Below the pieces are notes generated by a model. It was not told the DNA's origin and ran no database searches. It saw only the letters and a program-made list of their open reading frames with translations. Positions 17,752-26,698 of a DNA stretch of 64,000 nt are shown here, one piece after another. The stretch is from Segetibacter aerophilus (GTDB lineage: Bacteria; Bacteroidota; Bacteroidia; Chitinophagales; Chitinophagaceae): assembly GCF_007991655.1 (NCBI RefSeq), contig NZ_BJYT01000005.1:62001-126000 (forward strand). Reading direction: 5' to 3'. The position numbers and the translations under genes are program-made. The first letter of the stretch is position 1, and the number at the start of each line of letters is the position of its first letter.

Positions 17752-18522
17752 TTATAACCTTGGAATTGTCAAACCGCCATCTACCATAATCACCTGGCCG
17801 GTTGAGTACATAAAGTTTCCGATAGCCAACGATGCCACCACCTTTCCAACATCTTCAGGTTCTCCCCAACGTTTTTGTACACACAAACCATCTTCGATCA
17901 GTTTATCATATTTCGCCTGTACTCCGGCTGTCATATCGGTTCTAATAATTCCTGGTCTTACTTCAAAGACAGGGATGCCAAACTCTCCAAGCCTCACTGA
18001 AAACAACTGCGTTGCCATGCTGACGCCTGCTTTTGAGATACAATATTCACCCCGGTTGACCGATGCTACCGTTGCAGAAATGGAAGAAATGTTAATGATA
18101 GTACTGATGAAATCAGGCCCTTTTTTCTTTTGTTCTATAAACCAGTTGGCAACCTTCTGTGTAAGAAAATAAGGACCTTTTAAATTGGTGAAAACAACAT
18201 CATCAAAACTTTCTTCTGTTGCCTCCAGAATGTCCCTGCGTTCCTTTGGCGCAACTCCTGCATTGTTGACCAGCACATGAAGCCTTCCGTAATGATCCTC
18301 TATTTGTTGAAGCATCTTATCTCTGTCACCAGCAGAAGAAATATTGCCCTGGCAATAAATGACATCATTTCCAAATTCCTTTAATTTATTGACCACGTCT
18401 TCAACATCTGTTGCAGGACGCATCCCATTTATTGCAAGGTCAAAGCCATTCTTTGCAAGCTCGGTTGCTACACCAAAACCTATTCCCCTGCTGCCACCGG
18501 TTATTAATGCTACTCTGTTCAT
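17752..18522 (-). CDS. short-chain dehydrogenase/reductase
   Basis: NAD(P)-dependent SDR, 256 residues. Cofactor motif TGGSRGIGFG is at the N-terminus and the structural NNAG follows in VLVNNAGVAP. The catalytic triad is visible as ISSIS...YCISK. The C-terminus STGQVIMVDGGLTIPRL is typical of classical SDRs similar to 3-ketoacyl-ACP reductases and sugar dehydrogenases. An in-frame GTG lies one codon upstream (18525), but ATG 18522 is preferred. It starts only 12 bp after the Gfo/Idh/MocA gene, so a shared transcript and a sugar or polyol substrate are likely. Confidence 0.88.
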   Translation of the reverse strand: MNRVALITGGSRGIGFGVATELAKNGFDLAINGMRPATDVEDVVNKLKEFGNDVIYCQGNISSAGDRDKMLQQIEDHYGRLHVLVNNAGVAPKERRDILEATEESFDDVVFTNLKGPYFLTQKVANWFIEQKKKGPDFISTIINISSISATVASVNRGEYCISKAGVSMATQLFSVRLGEFGIPVFEVRPGIIRTDMTAGVQAKYDKLIEDGLCVQKRWGEPEDVGKVVASLAIGNFMYSTGQVIMVDGGLTIPRL

Positions 18523-18534
18523 CACAAAAGAAAA

Positions 18535-19680
18535 TTAAATTTCGGGAACATCTACCCAACACCTTTTACTCCAGCTTTCCAGTCCTTTTTCTGCAAGCTG
18601 CACGCCTTTTACGCCTGCAAGCAAATCCCATGGAAAAGGTTCATTGTTGACAACATGTTTTAAAAACAATTCCCACTGTACTTTAAAAGCATTATCATAA
18701 TTCTCCTGGTCAGGAACCTTTGCCCAGCCTTCATAAAAGTTAATGGGTTGATCAATATCAGGGTTCCAAACAGGTTTCGGTGTGTTACCATAATGCTGAA
18801 TGTAACAGCCGCGAAGCCCGGCAACTGCCGAGCCTTTTGTACCATCAACTTGAAGCGTTAACAGGTCATCACGTCTTACTCTGACTGTCCAGGACGAATT
18901 GAAATGAGCAATAATATCTCCTTCCAATTCAAACGTTGCATATGCAGAGTCGTCTGCTGTTGCTTTGTATGTTTTTCCCTGTTCGTCAACTCTTTCAGGT
19001 ATGTGCGTTGCACCAAGGCACGATACAGCCTTTACTTTTCCAAACACATTATCAAGGAGGTAACGCCAATGACAAAGCATGTCTACTATAATTCCGCCGT
19101 CATCTTCTTTTCTATAATTCCATGAAGGTCTTTGTGCCGGTATAGAATCACCTTCAAAGACCCAGTATCCAAACTCGCCGCGTACAGAAAGTATTTTACC
19201 AAAAAATCCCTGCTGAATAAGTCTTTTTAATTTCAAGATTCCCGGAAGCCAAAGTTTATCCTGCACCACACCGTTCTTTACTCCCGCGTCTTTACAAAGC
19301 AGGTATAATTCCATTGCTTCTTTCGTATCAACCGCAATCGGTTTTTCGCAGTAGATATGCTTGCCCGCTTTTACTGCTTTTCTAACACCTTCAGCACGCC
19401 GTCCAGTAGTTTGTGCATCGAAGTAAATAGTGTTATAAGGATCAGCAAGGACCTCGTCAAGGTTAGTGCTCATCTTATCTATTCCGGTTATCGAACAAAG
19501 TCTTTGTAGTTTATTTTCGTCCCGCCCAACAAGTACCGGGTCAGGCATAATCGTTTCGCCTGCATTGATTTTTACGCCCCCTTGTTTTATTATTTCTGCA
19601 ATAGATCTTAATAAATGTTGGTTCGTCCCCATCCGACCCGTAACCCCATTCATGATGATCCCTATCTTATGTTCTTTCAT
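18535..19680 (-). CDS. Gfo/Idh/MocA family oxidoreductase
   Basis: NAD(P)-dependent sugar oxidoreductase, 381 residues. The N-terminal Rossmann fold begins IGIIMNGVTGRMGTNQHLLR, and the family signature YCEKPIA (E-K-P) follows DAQTTGRRAEGVRKAVKAGK. The C-terminal alpha/beta domain contains GGIIVDMLCHWRYLLDNVFG with the catalytic-type histidine. Members oxidise or reduce ring hydroxyls of sugars and inositols; together with the neighbouring isomerase-like and DUF1080 genes this suggests 3-keto-sugar chemistry (inference). There is no obvious signal peptide, so it is cytoplasmic. Confidence 0.87.
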   Translation of the reverse strand: MKEHKIGIIMNGVTGRMGTNQHLLRSIAEIIKQGGVKINAGETIMPDPVLVGRDENKLQRLCSITGIDKMSTNLDEVLADPYNTIYFDAQTTGRRAEGVRKAVKAGKHIYCEKPIAVDTKEAMELYLLCKDAGVKNGVVQDKLWLPGILKLKRLIQQGFFGKILSVRGEFGYWVFEGDSIPAQRPSWNYRKEDDGGIIVDMLCHWRYLLDNVFGKVKAVSCLGATHIPERVDEQGKTYKATADDSAYATFELEGDIIAHFNSSWTVRVRRDDLLTLQVDGTKGSAVAGLRGCYIQHYGNTPKPVWNPDIDQPINFYEGWAKVPDQENYDNAFKVQWELFLKHVVNNEPFPWDLLAGVKGVQLAEKGLESWSKRCWVDVPEI

Positions 19681-19747
19681 TTGTATGATTTTATTTTATA
19701 GCAGTTCTTTTTTATGAGCCTGGCAGTTGAACAAATTATTAAGCCTT

Positions 19748-19768
19748 CGTTGCGTCGCACTCTTGTAC
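19748..19768 (-). repeat. dispersed intergenic element, copy 5 (GCG/CGC class)
   Basis: The minus strand reads GTACAAGAGTGCGACGCAAC followed by G. The palindrome is GCG-A-CGC. It lies in the 203-bp gap between the Gfo/Idh/MocA gene and the sugar phosphate isomerase-like gene, the only sizeable break in this otherwise compact minus-strand run. Confidence 0.75.
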
Positions 19769-19883
19769 TTGTAGAAATTCTATTCGTCGCTGAGATGCAT
19801 CGTTATCGTTGATCCCTGGTTTAGATGGTTAGTCACCAGCTTTTAAACTCATAACTGATAACTCATAATTCATAACTCTAAAC

Positions 19884-20717
19884 TCACGAACACTCCTTAT
19901 ATGCCTTTACAATCTTCCCAAGAAACTCATGCTGATCTTCTTTCCAATAGCTAGTAGAAAAAATTTCAACTTCATTAAAACCGGTAAAGCCTGTAGCTTC
20001 CACCCATGACCTGATTTCCTTTACAGGAATACATCCTTCGCCCATTAATCCACGATCATTTAAAAAATCGGTTGTTGGTACTTTCCAATCACAAATATGA
20101 AATGCGGACAAGTTGCCATTTGCGCCGCATCGTTTAATCTCTTTCTCAAGCGATGGATCCCACCACAGATGATATACATCCACAGCAACACCTACAAAAG
20201 GTGAATTGATGTTTTCAGCCATATCATTTGCTTGTGCAAGCGTATTGATTGCTGATCGCGTGTCAGCATACATAGGATGCAATGGCTCTATTGCCAACTT
20301 TACTCCGGCAGCCGCTGCTTCCGGAAGAACAGCCTGGATTCCATCACGAATTTGTTTTCTCGATTCTTCCAGTGGTTGCGACGGATCTGCGCCGCAAACT
20401 AAAACTATCATCGAAGTGCCTAACTCGTGTGCTTCTCCAATTGCTTTCCGGTTATCGTCGATTGCCGCCGCCCATTTATTACTGTCGATTGAGGGAAAAA
20501 ATCCACCTCGGCAAAGAGACACTATTGACAAATCATAATCTCTCAACATCTGCCCCGTTTGCCTGATATTTCTTCCTGCCAATGTATCGCGCCAAACCGT
20601 AATGCCCTTAACGCCTGCAGCGGAAAAGTTTTTTGCAGCCTCTTCTATATTCCATGGCTTAGTAGTGATCGTATGGACACACAATTTAGAAGTATCTGTA
20701 AGATTGGCTGGATTCAT
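19884..20717 (-). CDS. sugar phosphate isomerase/epimerase-like TIM barrel
   Basis: Xylose isomerase-like TIM barrel (AP endonuclease 2 superfamily), 277 residues. Metal-site segments in order are KLAIEPLHPMYADTRSA (first glutamate), VGVAVDVYHLWWDPSL (aspartate and histidine), AFHICDWKVPTTDFLNDRG and FNEVEIFSTSYW (final glutamate). Such proteins isomerise, epimerise or cleave keto-sugars. The ATG shares one base with the TGA of the upstream GH88 gene (TGATG), which implies translational coupling. An in-frame TTG at 20720 is less likely. Confidence 0.85.
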   Translation of the reverse strand: MNPANLTDTSKLCVHTITTKPWNIEEAAKNFSAAGVKGITVWRDTLAGRNIRQTGQMLRDYDLSIVSLCRGGFFPSIDSNKWAAAIDDNRKAIGEAHELGTSMIVLVCGADPSQPLEESRKQIRDGIQAVLPEAAAAGVKLAIEPLHPMYADTRSAINTLAQANDMAENINSPFVGVAVDVYHLWWDPSLEKEIKRCGANGNLSAFHICDWKVPTTDFLNDRGLMGEGCIPVKEIRSWVEATGFTGFNEVEIFSTSYWKEDQHEFLGKIVKAYKECS

Positions 20718-22081
20718 CAAATATTAAAAAAGGTATAGTAAGTGTCGTTATTAATAATTCGCTGTATGTAAAGCGCAACCTCTCGTGCATGATAGTCACC
20801 CCACATACTTGATTCTCCATTCGGCACTTTACTGCCTTCTGGTATATGATCCCATCCGTTTGGATGATGGTAAACAGAATGCAGCAACAAGCCCTGGTGG
20901 TTTGGATCAGTACTTAAATAAGGTTCATCGAAAATGGTATTTAGTACGGTAAGTCCGGCCTGCCAATAACGCTTGCCGTCTTCTGCCTCATTATGTTTTT
21001 GAAGATAGTTGCCCAACCTCAATAATCCTTGTGCTGCAATGGCTGCAGCAGAACTGTCAACAGGTTCAAAGTCATTATAGGGATTGGCAGTTTGATTTAA
21101 ATAATCGCCGATCTTATATAAGTTCGGTGCACCAGTATCCCAGTAAGGAATGCCATCAATAGGAGTGTGGTTGATATAAAAATCACAGGTTGCTCTTGCT
21201 GCCTTGATCATCACCGGTAACAGGGTTTCTTTTCCTGGGTAATCGTTCCCTTTTGCATCAAACCATTCCAGTTCTTCTGCGAAACCACACATCGCCCATG
21301 CAAGTCCTCTTGTCCATGTGCTAAAGCCTGTATATCCCTGTTGTGAATTAGGACTGCGATAATTGCCGTCTTTCACATTGAAAATACATTCATGCGCAGT
21401 GCGGCCCCAAAGGTCATACACATCCCGTCCTTCACCATAAAACACAGAATATTTTGCAGTCGATTGCATGTGTTGAACTGCGCGTTCTAATAAACTGATT
21501 CGCTGATCTCCTTCAGCCTGAAAAACATGACCTAATTGGTGACTAACCATAAGTGCACGGCATGAACGAATGGTATCAACAAAGAGTGAATGCGGGCCAT
21601 TAAATGAATGAATAAAGCCACTATCTTTTATTGTGGTCCACCTGCTGGTTTGAACAGCTCCGGAAATTTTAAGTGCCAGTTCGTAAAAGTTTTTTTCCCA
21701 TTCATTAAATGAGGTCTTGCCTTCCTTCATTAGGCGAAGCAGATTGCCATAAGTACTCACGTTATTAAAACCATGATCATGTACACCTATGTGGCTAATA
21801 TGAGGCGCCATTACTTCGACAACTTTTTGCCTCGTAGAGTCTAATAATGATTGGTCTCCCGTAATATCATATTGTAAAATCCCTGAACCGTATTGAAAAC
21901 CCTGCGTCCATTCTGTCCAGCCGCGCGTGGTATACTGGCCGTTTATTGTAAAGACCGGTGAGCCTTTTGAAACGTCGTAATTGTTTTCGATCAAGCGGAT
22001 CTTTTCACCCGACAGTTCCCAGAATCTTTTGAGCTTATTAGTAAGATCAGATGGTTGTAAGTCTGTATTAATCTTAATCAT
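20717..22081 (-). CDS. GH88-like unsaturated glucuronyl hydrolase family protein
   Basis: (alpha/alpha)6-barrel protein of the GH88/UGL type, 454 residues, with no signal peptide. Two aspartates sit where the family has its catalytic pair: D102 in GVHDHGFNNVSTYGNL and D169 in GPHSLFVDTIRSC. Further family landmarks are YWDTGAPNL, EPVDSSAAAIAAQGLLRLG and GESSMWGDYHAREVALYI. It would remove an unsaturated uronic acid from oligosaccharides made by polysaccharide lyases. It is directly coupled to the downstream isomerase-like gene. The alternative is a related GH105-type enzyme. Confidence 0.82.
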   Translation of the reverse strand: MIKINTDLQPSDLTNKLKRFWELSGEKIRLIENNYDVSKGSPVFTINGQYTTRGWTEWTQGFQYGSGILQYDITGDQSLLDSTRQKVVEVMAPHISHIGVHDHGFNNVSTYGNLLRLMKEGKTSFNEWEKNFYELALKISGAVQTSRWTTIKDSGFIHSFNGPHSLFVDTIRSCRALMVSHQLGHVFQAEGDQRISLLERAVQHMQSTAKYSVFYGEGRDVYDLWGRTAHECIFNVKDGNYRSPNSQQGYTGFSTWTRGLAWAMCGFAEELEWFDAKGNDYPGKETLLPVMIKAARATCDFYINHTPIDGIPYWDTGAPNLYKIGDYLNQTANPYNDFEPVDSSAAAIAAQGLLRLGNYLQKHNEAEDGKRYWQAGLTVLNTIFDEPYLSTDPNHQGLLLHSVYHHPNGWDHIPEGSKVPNGESSMWGDYHAREVALYIQRIINNDTYYTFFNI

Positions 22082-22296
22082 TCGAATTCATATTGGCAGC
22101 TAATTCAAAATCTCAGCTTGTTGCTTAATTATTTGAACCTGATAAATATATCAACAAATGTTTGAACAAATAGTATGGAAGACGGGTGATTTAATTTGAG
22201 AAAGACAAGTGTAGTAAACCGTAAGTTCAAGGTATACTGGTTGTAGAAGAGTAACAGCCCCACCACTCGTTGCAAATAGAAAGAAATTCTAAAGCC

Positions 22297-22989
22297 TTAT
22301 AGCCTTTTTACTTTGATATTTTTAAACCACACCTTTTGTCCATGATGTTGTAGCATAATGAGACCATCGGGAGACTTGCCGTAATCCGGGTTTTTGCTAA
22401 ACTTACTTTTCGCGAGCAAAGTGGTCATCGCCGGTGAATTCATTTCATACTGAACAACTTTTTTCCCATTAATCCAATGTTCAACGTGGTTGCCTTTTAC
22501 AATCAACTTTGCAGTGTTGTAGTCTCCTACAGGTTTTAATGTTTTATTGGTAGGAATGATTAAATCGTATAAAGAGCCGGCAGACCGGATGGCTGCAGTG
22601 TCATTGAAATTAATATCATCCAATAATTGAAATTCAAAATTGTCTAACCAGTTTGGGCTATTGCCATTGCCAGACTGGTGAGCAAGTGTTTCTTTCATGT
22701 GAAAAAATACACCGCTGTTGCCTGCCTTCGATACCTTCCAATCAAAGTCTAGTTCAAAATTTTTATAAGCTTCTTTTGTCACTAGGTCAATATTTGGAAC
22801 ACCTGTTTGTGTGGCTAACGCTCCGTCTTCTACTTTCCATGCATCTTGTGGAAATGTTTGCATGTTGTATCCCCTGAACTTGTCGGTAGAGCTACCATCA
22901 AACAAAATAGTCCACTTGCCTTTTTGCGCACTGATGGAGCCAACATAGAAAACCGATGAAAGTAAGAGGTAGAAAATTTTCCTTTTCAT
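22297..22989 (-). CDS. secreted DUF1080 (3-keto-disaccharide hydrolase-like) protein
   Basis: Exported concanavalin A-like fold protein of the DUF1080 family, 230 residues. The signal peptide ends SISAQ (residues 1-21). Typical motifs are WTILFDGSSTDKFRGYN, NFELDFDWKVSKAGNSGVFFHM, NHVEHWINGKKVVQYE and GLIMLQHHGQKVWFKNIKV. Several DUF1080 proteins cleave 3-keto-glycosides, which would fit the oxidoreductase genes downstream. The 215-bp spacer to the GH88 gene shows no clear signal, so it may be a separate transcript. Confidence 0.87.
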   Translation of the reverse strand: MKRKIFYLLLSSVFYVGSISAQKGKWTILFDGSSTDKFRGYNMQTFPQDAWKVEDGALATQTGVPNIDLVTKEAYKNFELDFDWKVSKAGNSGVFFHMKETLAHQSGNGNSPNWLDNFEFQLLDDINFNDTAAIRSAGSLYDLIIPTNKTLKPVGDYNTAKLIVKGNHVEHWINGKKVVQYEMNSPAMTTLLAKSKFSKNPDYGKSPDGLIMLQHHGQKVWFKNIKVKRL

Positions 22990-23166
22990 ATAAGCAATTG
23001 AGGTATTAATAATAATGTTCGAGAAAACAGTAAAACCTACATCGCTAAGTTCATTAATATTTTTAATAGTTAGTTGATTGTTTCTGCGGCCCTAACAATT
23101 ATAGAGCACTAAGCTTTTCGTCCACGAATACATTTTCTCAGGTACGGTTTTTACCAGATTTATCGC

Positions 23167-24081
23167 ATGAAGTATGGCTATGCAGCAATCAATTTAACGC
23201 TGGCGGCGGAAAAAATCCAGGTTAACCGGTCAATGGTTAAAAGAACTTTTATTGAAAAAGGAATAGAGTATGCTTCTGCACTCGCTCTGGCAAATGTTAT
23301 CGATTTGGAAAAAGTGATAGACTGGAACATCGAAAATAACTTGCTTTTTTACCGGATGAGTTCTGATATGTTTCCGTGGATGAGTGAATATGAAATTGCA
23401 GACTTGCCGGATTATGAAGCTATTTCAGCTGTTCTCGACAGGTGCGGACAAAAGGCCAATGAGAGTGGGCTTCGACTTACATTTCATCCGGGACCCTTTA
23501 ATGTTTTAGCAACAAATACAGAGACTGTTTTAACTAACACGATCAAGGAGTTAAGACAACATGCAGAAATTATCGATCTTTTAAAACTTCCACAAACTTG
23601 TTTTGCAAAAATTAATATTCATGTAGGCGGTGCTTTTGGAGACAAAGTTTCAGCCCTTTCACGCTTTGCTGAAAGCTATATGAAGTTGCCTGACAATACA
23701 AGAAAGAGGCTTACTGTCGAGAACGACGACAAGGCAAATATGTTTAATGTAAAAGACCTTTTATGGTTGAATGAACAAACCAATATTCCCGTTGTTTTTG
23801 ACTACTTCCATCACCAGTTTTGTACCGGCGAATTAAGCGAGGAGGAAGCATTACTAGCGGCAGTAAGTACGTGGCCCGAAGAGGTAATACCGGTGGTTCA
23901 TTTTTCAAGTTCAAAGAAGAAGTATGAAGATCCTGCTTCACCACCTACAGCTCACGCCGACTACGTTTACGACGAAGTAAAGACATACGGCCAGGCGGTA
24001 GATGTTATGCTCGAAGCGAAAGCCAAAGAAGCAGCAGTAATGGAATACCAGCAAATTTTAAAATACGTCTATGAAAAATAA
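23167..24081 (+). CDS. uvsE: UV damage endonuclease UvsE/UvdE
   Basis: UV DNA damage endonuclease, a TIM-barrel metalloenzyme that nicks DNA 5' of pyrimidine dimers and other lesions, 304 residues. Landmarks are GYAAINLTL at the start, NLLFYRMSSDMFPW (about 58-71), H107 in RLTFHPGPF, H152 in NIHVGG, E185 in TVENDD, D212/H215 in VVFDYFHH, H245 in PVVHFSS and H263/D265 in TAHADYV. These correspond to the family's metal-binding residues. Its last 11 bp overlap the start of polA, so repair incision and gap filling appear translationally linked. Confidence 0.93.
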   Translation: MKYGYAAINLTLAAEKIQVNRSMVKRTFIEKGIEYASALALANVIDLEKVIDWNIENNLLFYRMSSDMFPWMSEYEIADLPDYEAISAVLDRCGQKANESGLRLTFHPGPFNVLATNTETVLTNTIKELRQHAEIIDLLKLPQTCFAKINIHVGGAFGDKVSALSRFAESYMKLPDNTRKRLTVENDDKANMFNVKDLLWLNEQTNIPVVFDYFHHQFCTGELSEEEALLAAVSTWPEEVIPVVHFSSSKKKYEDPASPPTAHADYVYDEVKTYGQAVDVMLEAKAKEAAVMEYQQILKYVYEK

Positions 24082-26689
24082 AAAGCTTTTCCTGTTCGAT
24101 GTAATGCCTCTACTATACAGGGCGCACTTTGCAACTATGGGAAAGCAATTTGGTACGACCACCGGTATCGATACCAGGACAACTTTGGTTTTCTACAATT
24201 ATATCTTCCAGGTATTGACGGAAGCAAAACCTGATGCTGTGGCGGCTGCACTTGACTCAAAGCCAAAAGGTAGAGTAGCTGTGTCATCTACTTATAAAGC
24301 AAACCGTGAGAAAATGCCTTCAGAGATTTCTCATGCATTTCCTTATGCAATGAGGTTATTAGACTCCTTGAAAATACCTGTTTTAAAAGAAGAAGGTTAT
24401 GAAGCCGACGATGTGATTGCGTCACTTGCTAAGAAAGGCGAAGCCGCGGGTTACGATGTTTTTATTGTAAGTCCGGATAAAGATTTTGCCCAACTTGTTT
24501 CGGAAAATATTTTTCTTTTCAGACCTGCTTATAAAGGTGCAGTAATGGAAACACTGGATATCGAACGCGTGAAAAACAAATATGGAGTGCCACCAAATCA
24601 GATTGCTGATTACCTCGCTTTACGTGGGGATAGTGTCGACAACATTATTGGCGTTAAAGGCATAGGAGATAAAACTGCTGCTCAACTTTTGGCAGAATTT
24701 CAAAGCGTTGAAAAGCTGATCGAAGACGTGGAATTAATTAAACAGCCTAAAGTAAGAGAGTCAATTATAGCATCGAAGGATCAACTAACAGAGAATAAAC
24801 AGCTGGCCATTTTAACAGGTGATCTGGAGGTAACATTTGAATGGGACAGAATTCAAATGCAAACACCCGATGAAAGTCAACTCCTTCCCTTGCTGGATGA
24901 ATTGCAGTTTGTAAAAATTAGGGAGCGATTAGAAAAGCAGGGTTTTATTAAGATTGAAGATTTTACTAAGAATAACATTCAAACTGCGAACGTAAGAGTG
25001 ATTGAAATCACTGTACAAGAAGCCATAGCAAAATTGGAGGGAATAAATACCATTGCTGTTGGTTTTTTAGAGAAGCTTCCTGACCATCTATTCATCATGG
25101 GTACTGGCGCCGCCGAAATATTTAAAGTGCCTATTGCTGATAATAATCATTGGAAGGCGTTGATCAGTTTTCTTGATCATGCCGACATAACAAAAGTGGG
25201 CTGGCAATTAAAACCTTTATTGAAAAGAATAACAATTGGAAATATCCGTCTTGAAAGTAATTGGATTGATTTGTCTCTTGCCGCTTATTTACTTGAGCCG
25301 GATTCAAAAATTGAGCTGCCGTACATAAAAGAGAAGTACCAGTTGGCAGAGTATCAGCTGGCAGAGTTTGAGGGTGAGTTGAACTATTTGCCATCTATGG
25401 TTTTGGCCCATAAAAACATGCTTACTAAGATTGAAGAGATGGGGCTATCAAAGTTGTTTTTCGAAATCGAGTTACCCTTGCAATCGGCTATAGCAGCAAT
25501 AGAGCTGCATGGTCTAAAAATAGACCAGCCAACCTTAAGCGAGATTGATAAAGTTTTAACGCAACAACTCAACAGCCTTGAAAAAAAACTATACGAGGCA
25601 GCAGGTGCAAAGTTCAATATCAACTCTCCTGCAAAGACAGCAGAAATTCTTCAACAGGTGTGCGAAATATCTGAACTTAAAAAAACTAAGACAGGACAGA
25701 TCTCAACTGCCGAACCTCATCTCGCAGAACTTGCTAATAAGTATCCCTTCATCGCTGACTTGCTTTTATATAGAAAGCTTAATAAGATCATTACCACTTA
25801 TGTTTATTCGTTGCCAAAATACGTCAGGCCCTCAACCAATAAAATTCACCCAACCTTTTCGCAAATTGTTGCGGGTACAGGCAGGCTAAGTTGTACTGAA
25901 CCAAATCTTCAAAATCTTCCCATACGAAGTGAGGCAGGACGGGAAGTAAGAAAAGCAATTGTTCCTTCAGTGCCAGGTTTTAGTATACTCAGTATAGATT
26001 ATAACCAGGTTGAACTTCGGCTGCTTGCTGCTTTAAGCGGGGATAAGGTGATGATAGAAACTTTTAGGTCAGGAAAAGACATCCACACAACAACAGCGAG
26101 CCGGGTATTTAAGGTGGATGAAAAGGAGGTAACTAAAGACATGCGTGGCAAAGCAAAAGGGATAAATTTTGGTATTGCTTATGGTATCACCCCATGGGGT
26201 TTGGCAACGCGGCTAAAAATATCGCAAAAAGAAGCAAAGCAAATTATTGAAGCATATTTCGAAGAATTTTCTTCAGTAAAAGAATATCTCGAAAAATCGG
26301 TTATAGAGAGTCGTGAAAGGGGTTACTCAAAAACCAGGTACGGTCGGATAAGGTATATTGAAGGGATCAACTCGGGCAATGGTACGACACGAAAGATAGC
26401 TGAACGGATGGCTGTAAATGCTCCAATACAAGGGTTGGCAGCTGACATTATTAAGGAAGCCATGGTCTCCATTCACAAATTTATACTTGAAAATAGATTA
26501 AGAACCCGTTTGATTTTGCAGGTGCATGATGAATTGGTTTTTGATGCAGCAGATGATGAGCTACAAATGTTGGTTCCAGAAGTTGTGCGAATAATGGAGA
26601 CGAAGGCTGACTTTATGGTTCCGTTAAAAGTGAATGTGACAGTAGGAAAAAATTGGCTTGACCAGGAGGAATATGCGGTAGGTAAATAG
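24071..26689 (+). CDS. polA: DNA polymerase I, proofreading domain degenerate
   Basis: Family A DNA polymerase, 872 residues. The N-terminal 5'-3' exonuclease (about 1-290) carries YEADDVIASLAKK, SPDKDFAQLV and LRGDSVDNIIGVKGIG. The C-terminal polymerase has motif A around D643 (SIDYNQVELRLLA), motif B RGKAKGINFGIAYGI and motif C QVHDELVFD (H819, D820, E821). The middle region (about 310-470) lacks the DxE of exonuclease motif I and other acidic residues, so 3'-5' proofreading is probably lost. It overlaps uvsE by 11 bp and converges on the Fpg/Nei gene 9 bp away. It may be the sole PolI or a repair-specific second copy. Confidence 0.94.
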   Translation: MKNKKLFLFDVMPLLYRAHFATMGKQFGTTTGIDTRTTLVFYNYIFQVLTEAKPDAVAAALDSKPKGRVAVSSTYKANREKMPSEISHAFPYAMRLLDSLKIPVLKEEGYEADDVIASLAKKGEAAGYDVFIVSPDKDFAQLVSENIFLFRPAYKGAVMETLDIERVKNKYGVPPNQIADYLALRGDSVDNIIGVKGIGDKTAAQLLAEFQSVEKLIEDVELIKQPKVRESIIASKDQLTENKQLAILTGDLEVTFEWDRIQMQTPDESQLLPLLDELQFVKIRERLEKQGFIKIEDFTKNNIQTANVRVIEITVQEAIAKLEGINTIAVGFLEKLPDHLFIMGTGAAEIFKVPIADNNHWKALISFLDHADITKVGWQLKPLLKRITIGNIRLESNWIDLSLAAYLLEPDSKIELPYIKEKYQLAEYQLAEFEGELNYLPSMVLAHKNMLTKIEEMGLSKLFFEIELPLQSAIAAIELHGLKIDQPTLSEIDKVLTQQLNSLEKKLYEAAGAKFNINSPAKTAEILQQVCEISELKKTKTGQISTAEPHLAELANKYPFIADLLLYRKLNKIITTYVYSLPKYVRPSTNKIHPTFSQIVAGTGRLSCTEPNLQNLPIRSEAGREVRKAIVPSVPGFSILSIDYNQVELRLLAALSGDKVMIETFRSGKDIHTTTASRVFKVDEKEVTKDMRGKAKGINFGIAYGITPWGLATRLKISQKEAKQIIEAYFEEFSSVKEYLEKSVIESRERGYSKTRYGRIRYIEGINSGNGTTRKIAERMAVNAPIQGLAADIIKEAMVSIHKFILENRLRTRLILQVHDELVFDAADDELQMLVPEVVRIMETKADFMVPLKVNVTVGKNWLDQEEYAVGK

Positions 26690-26698
26690 TGAAAGTTG

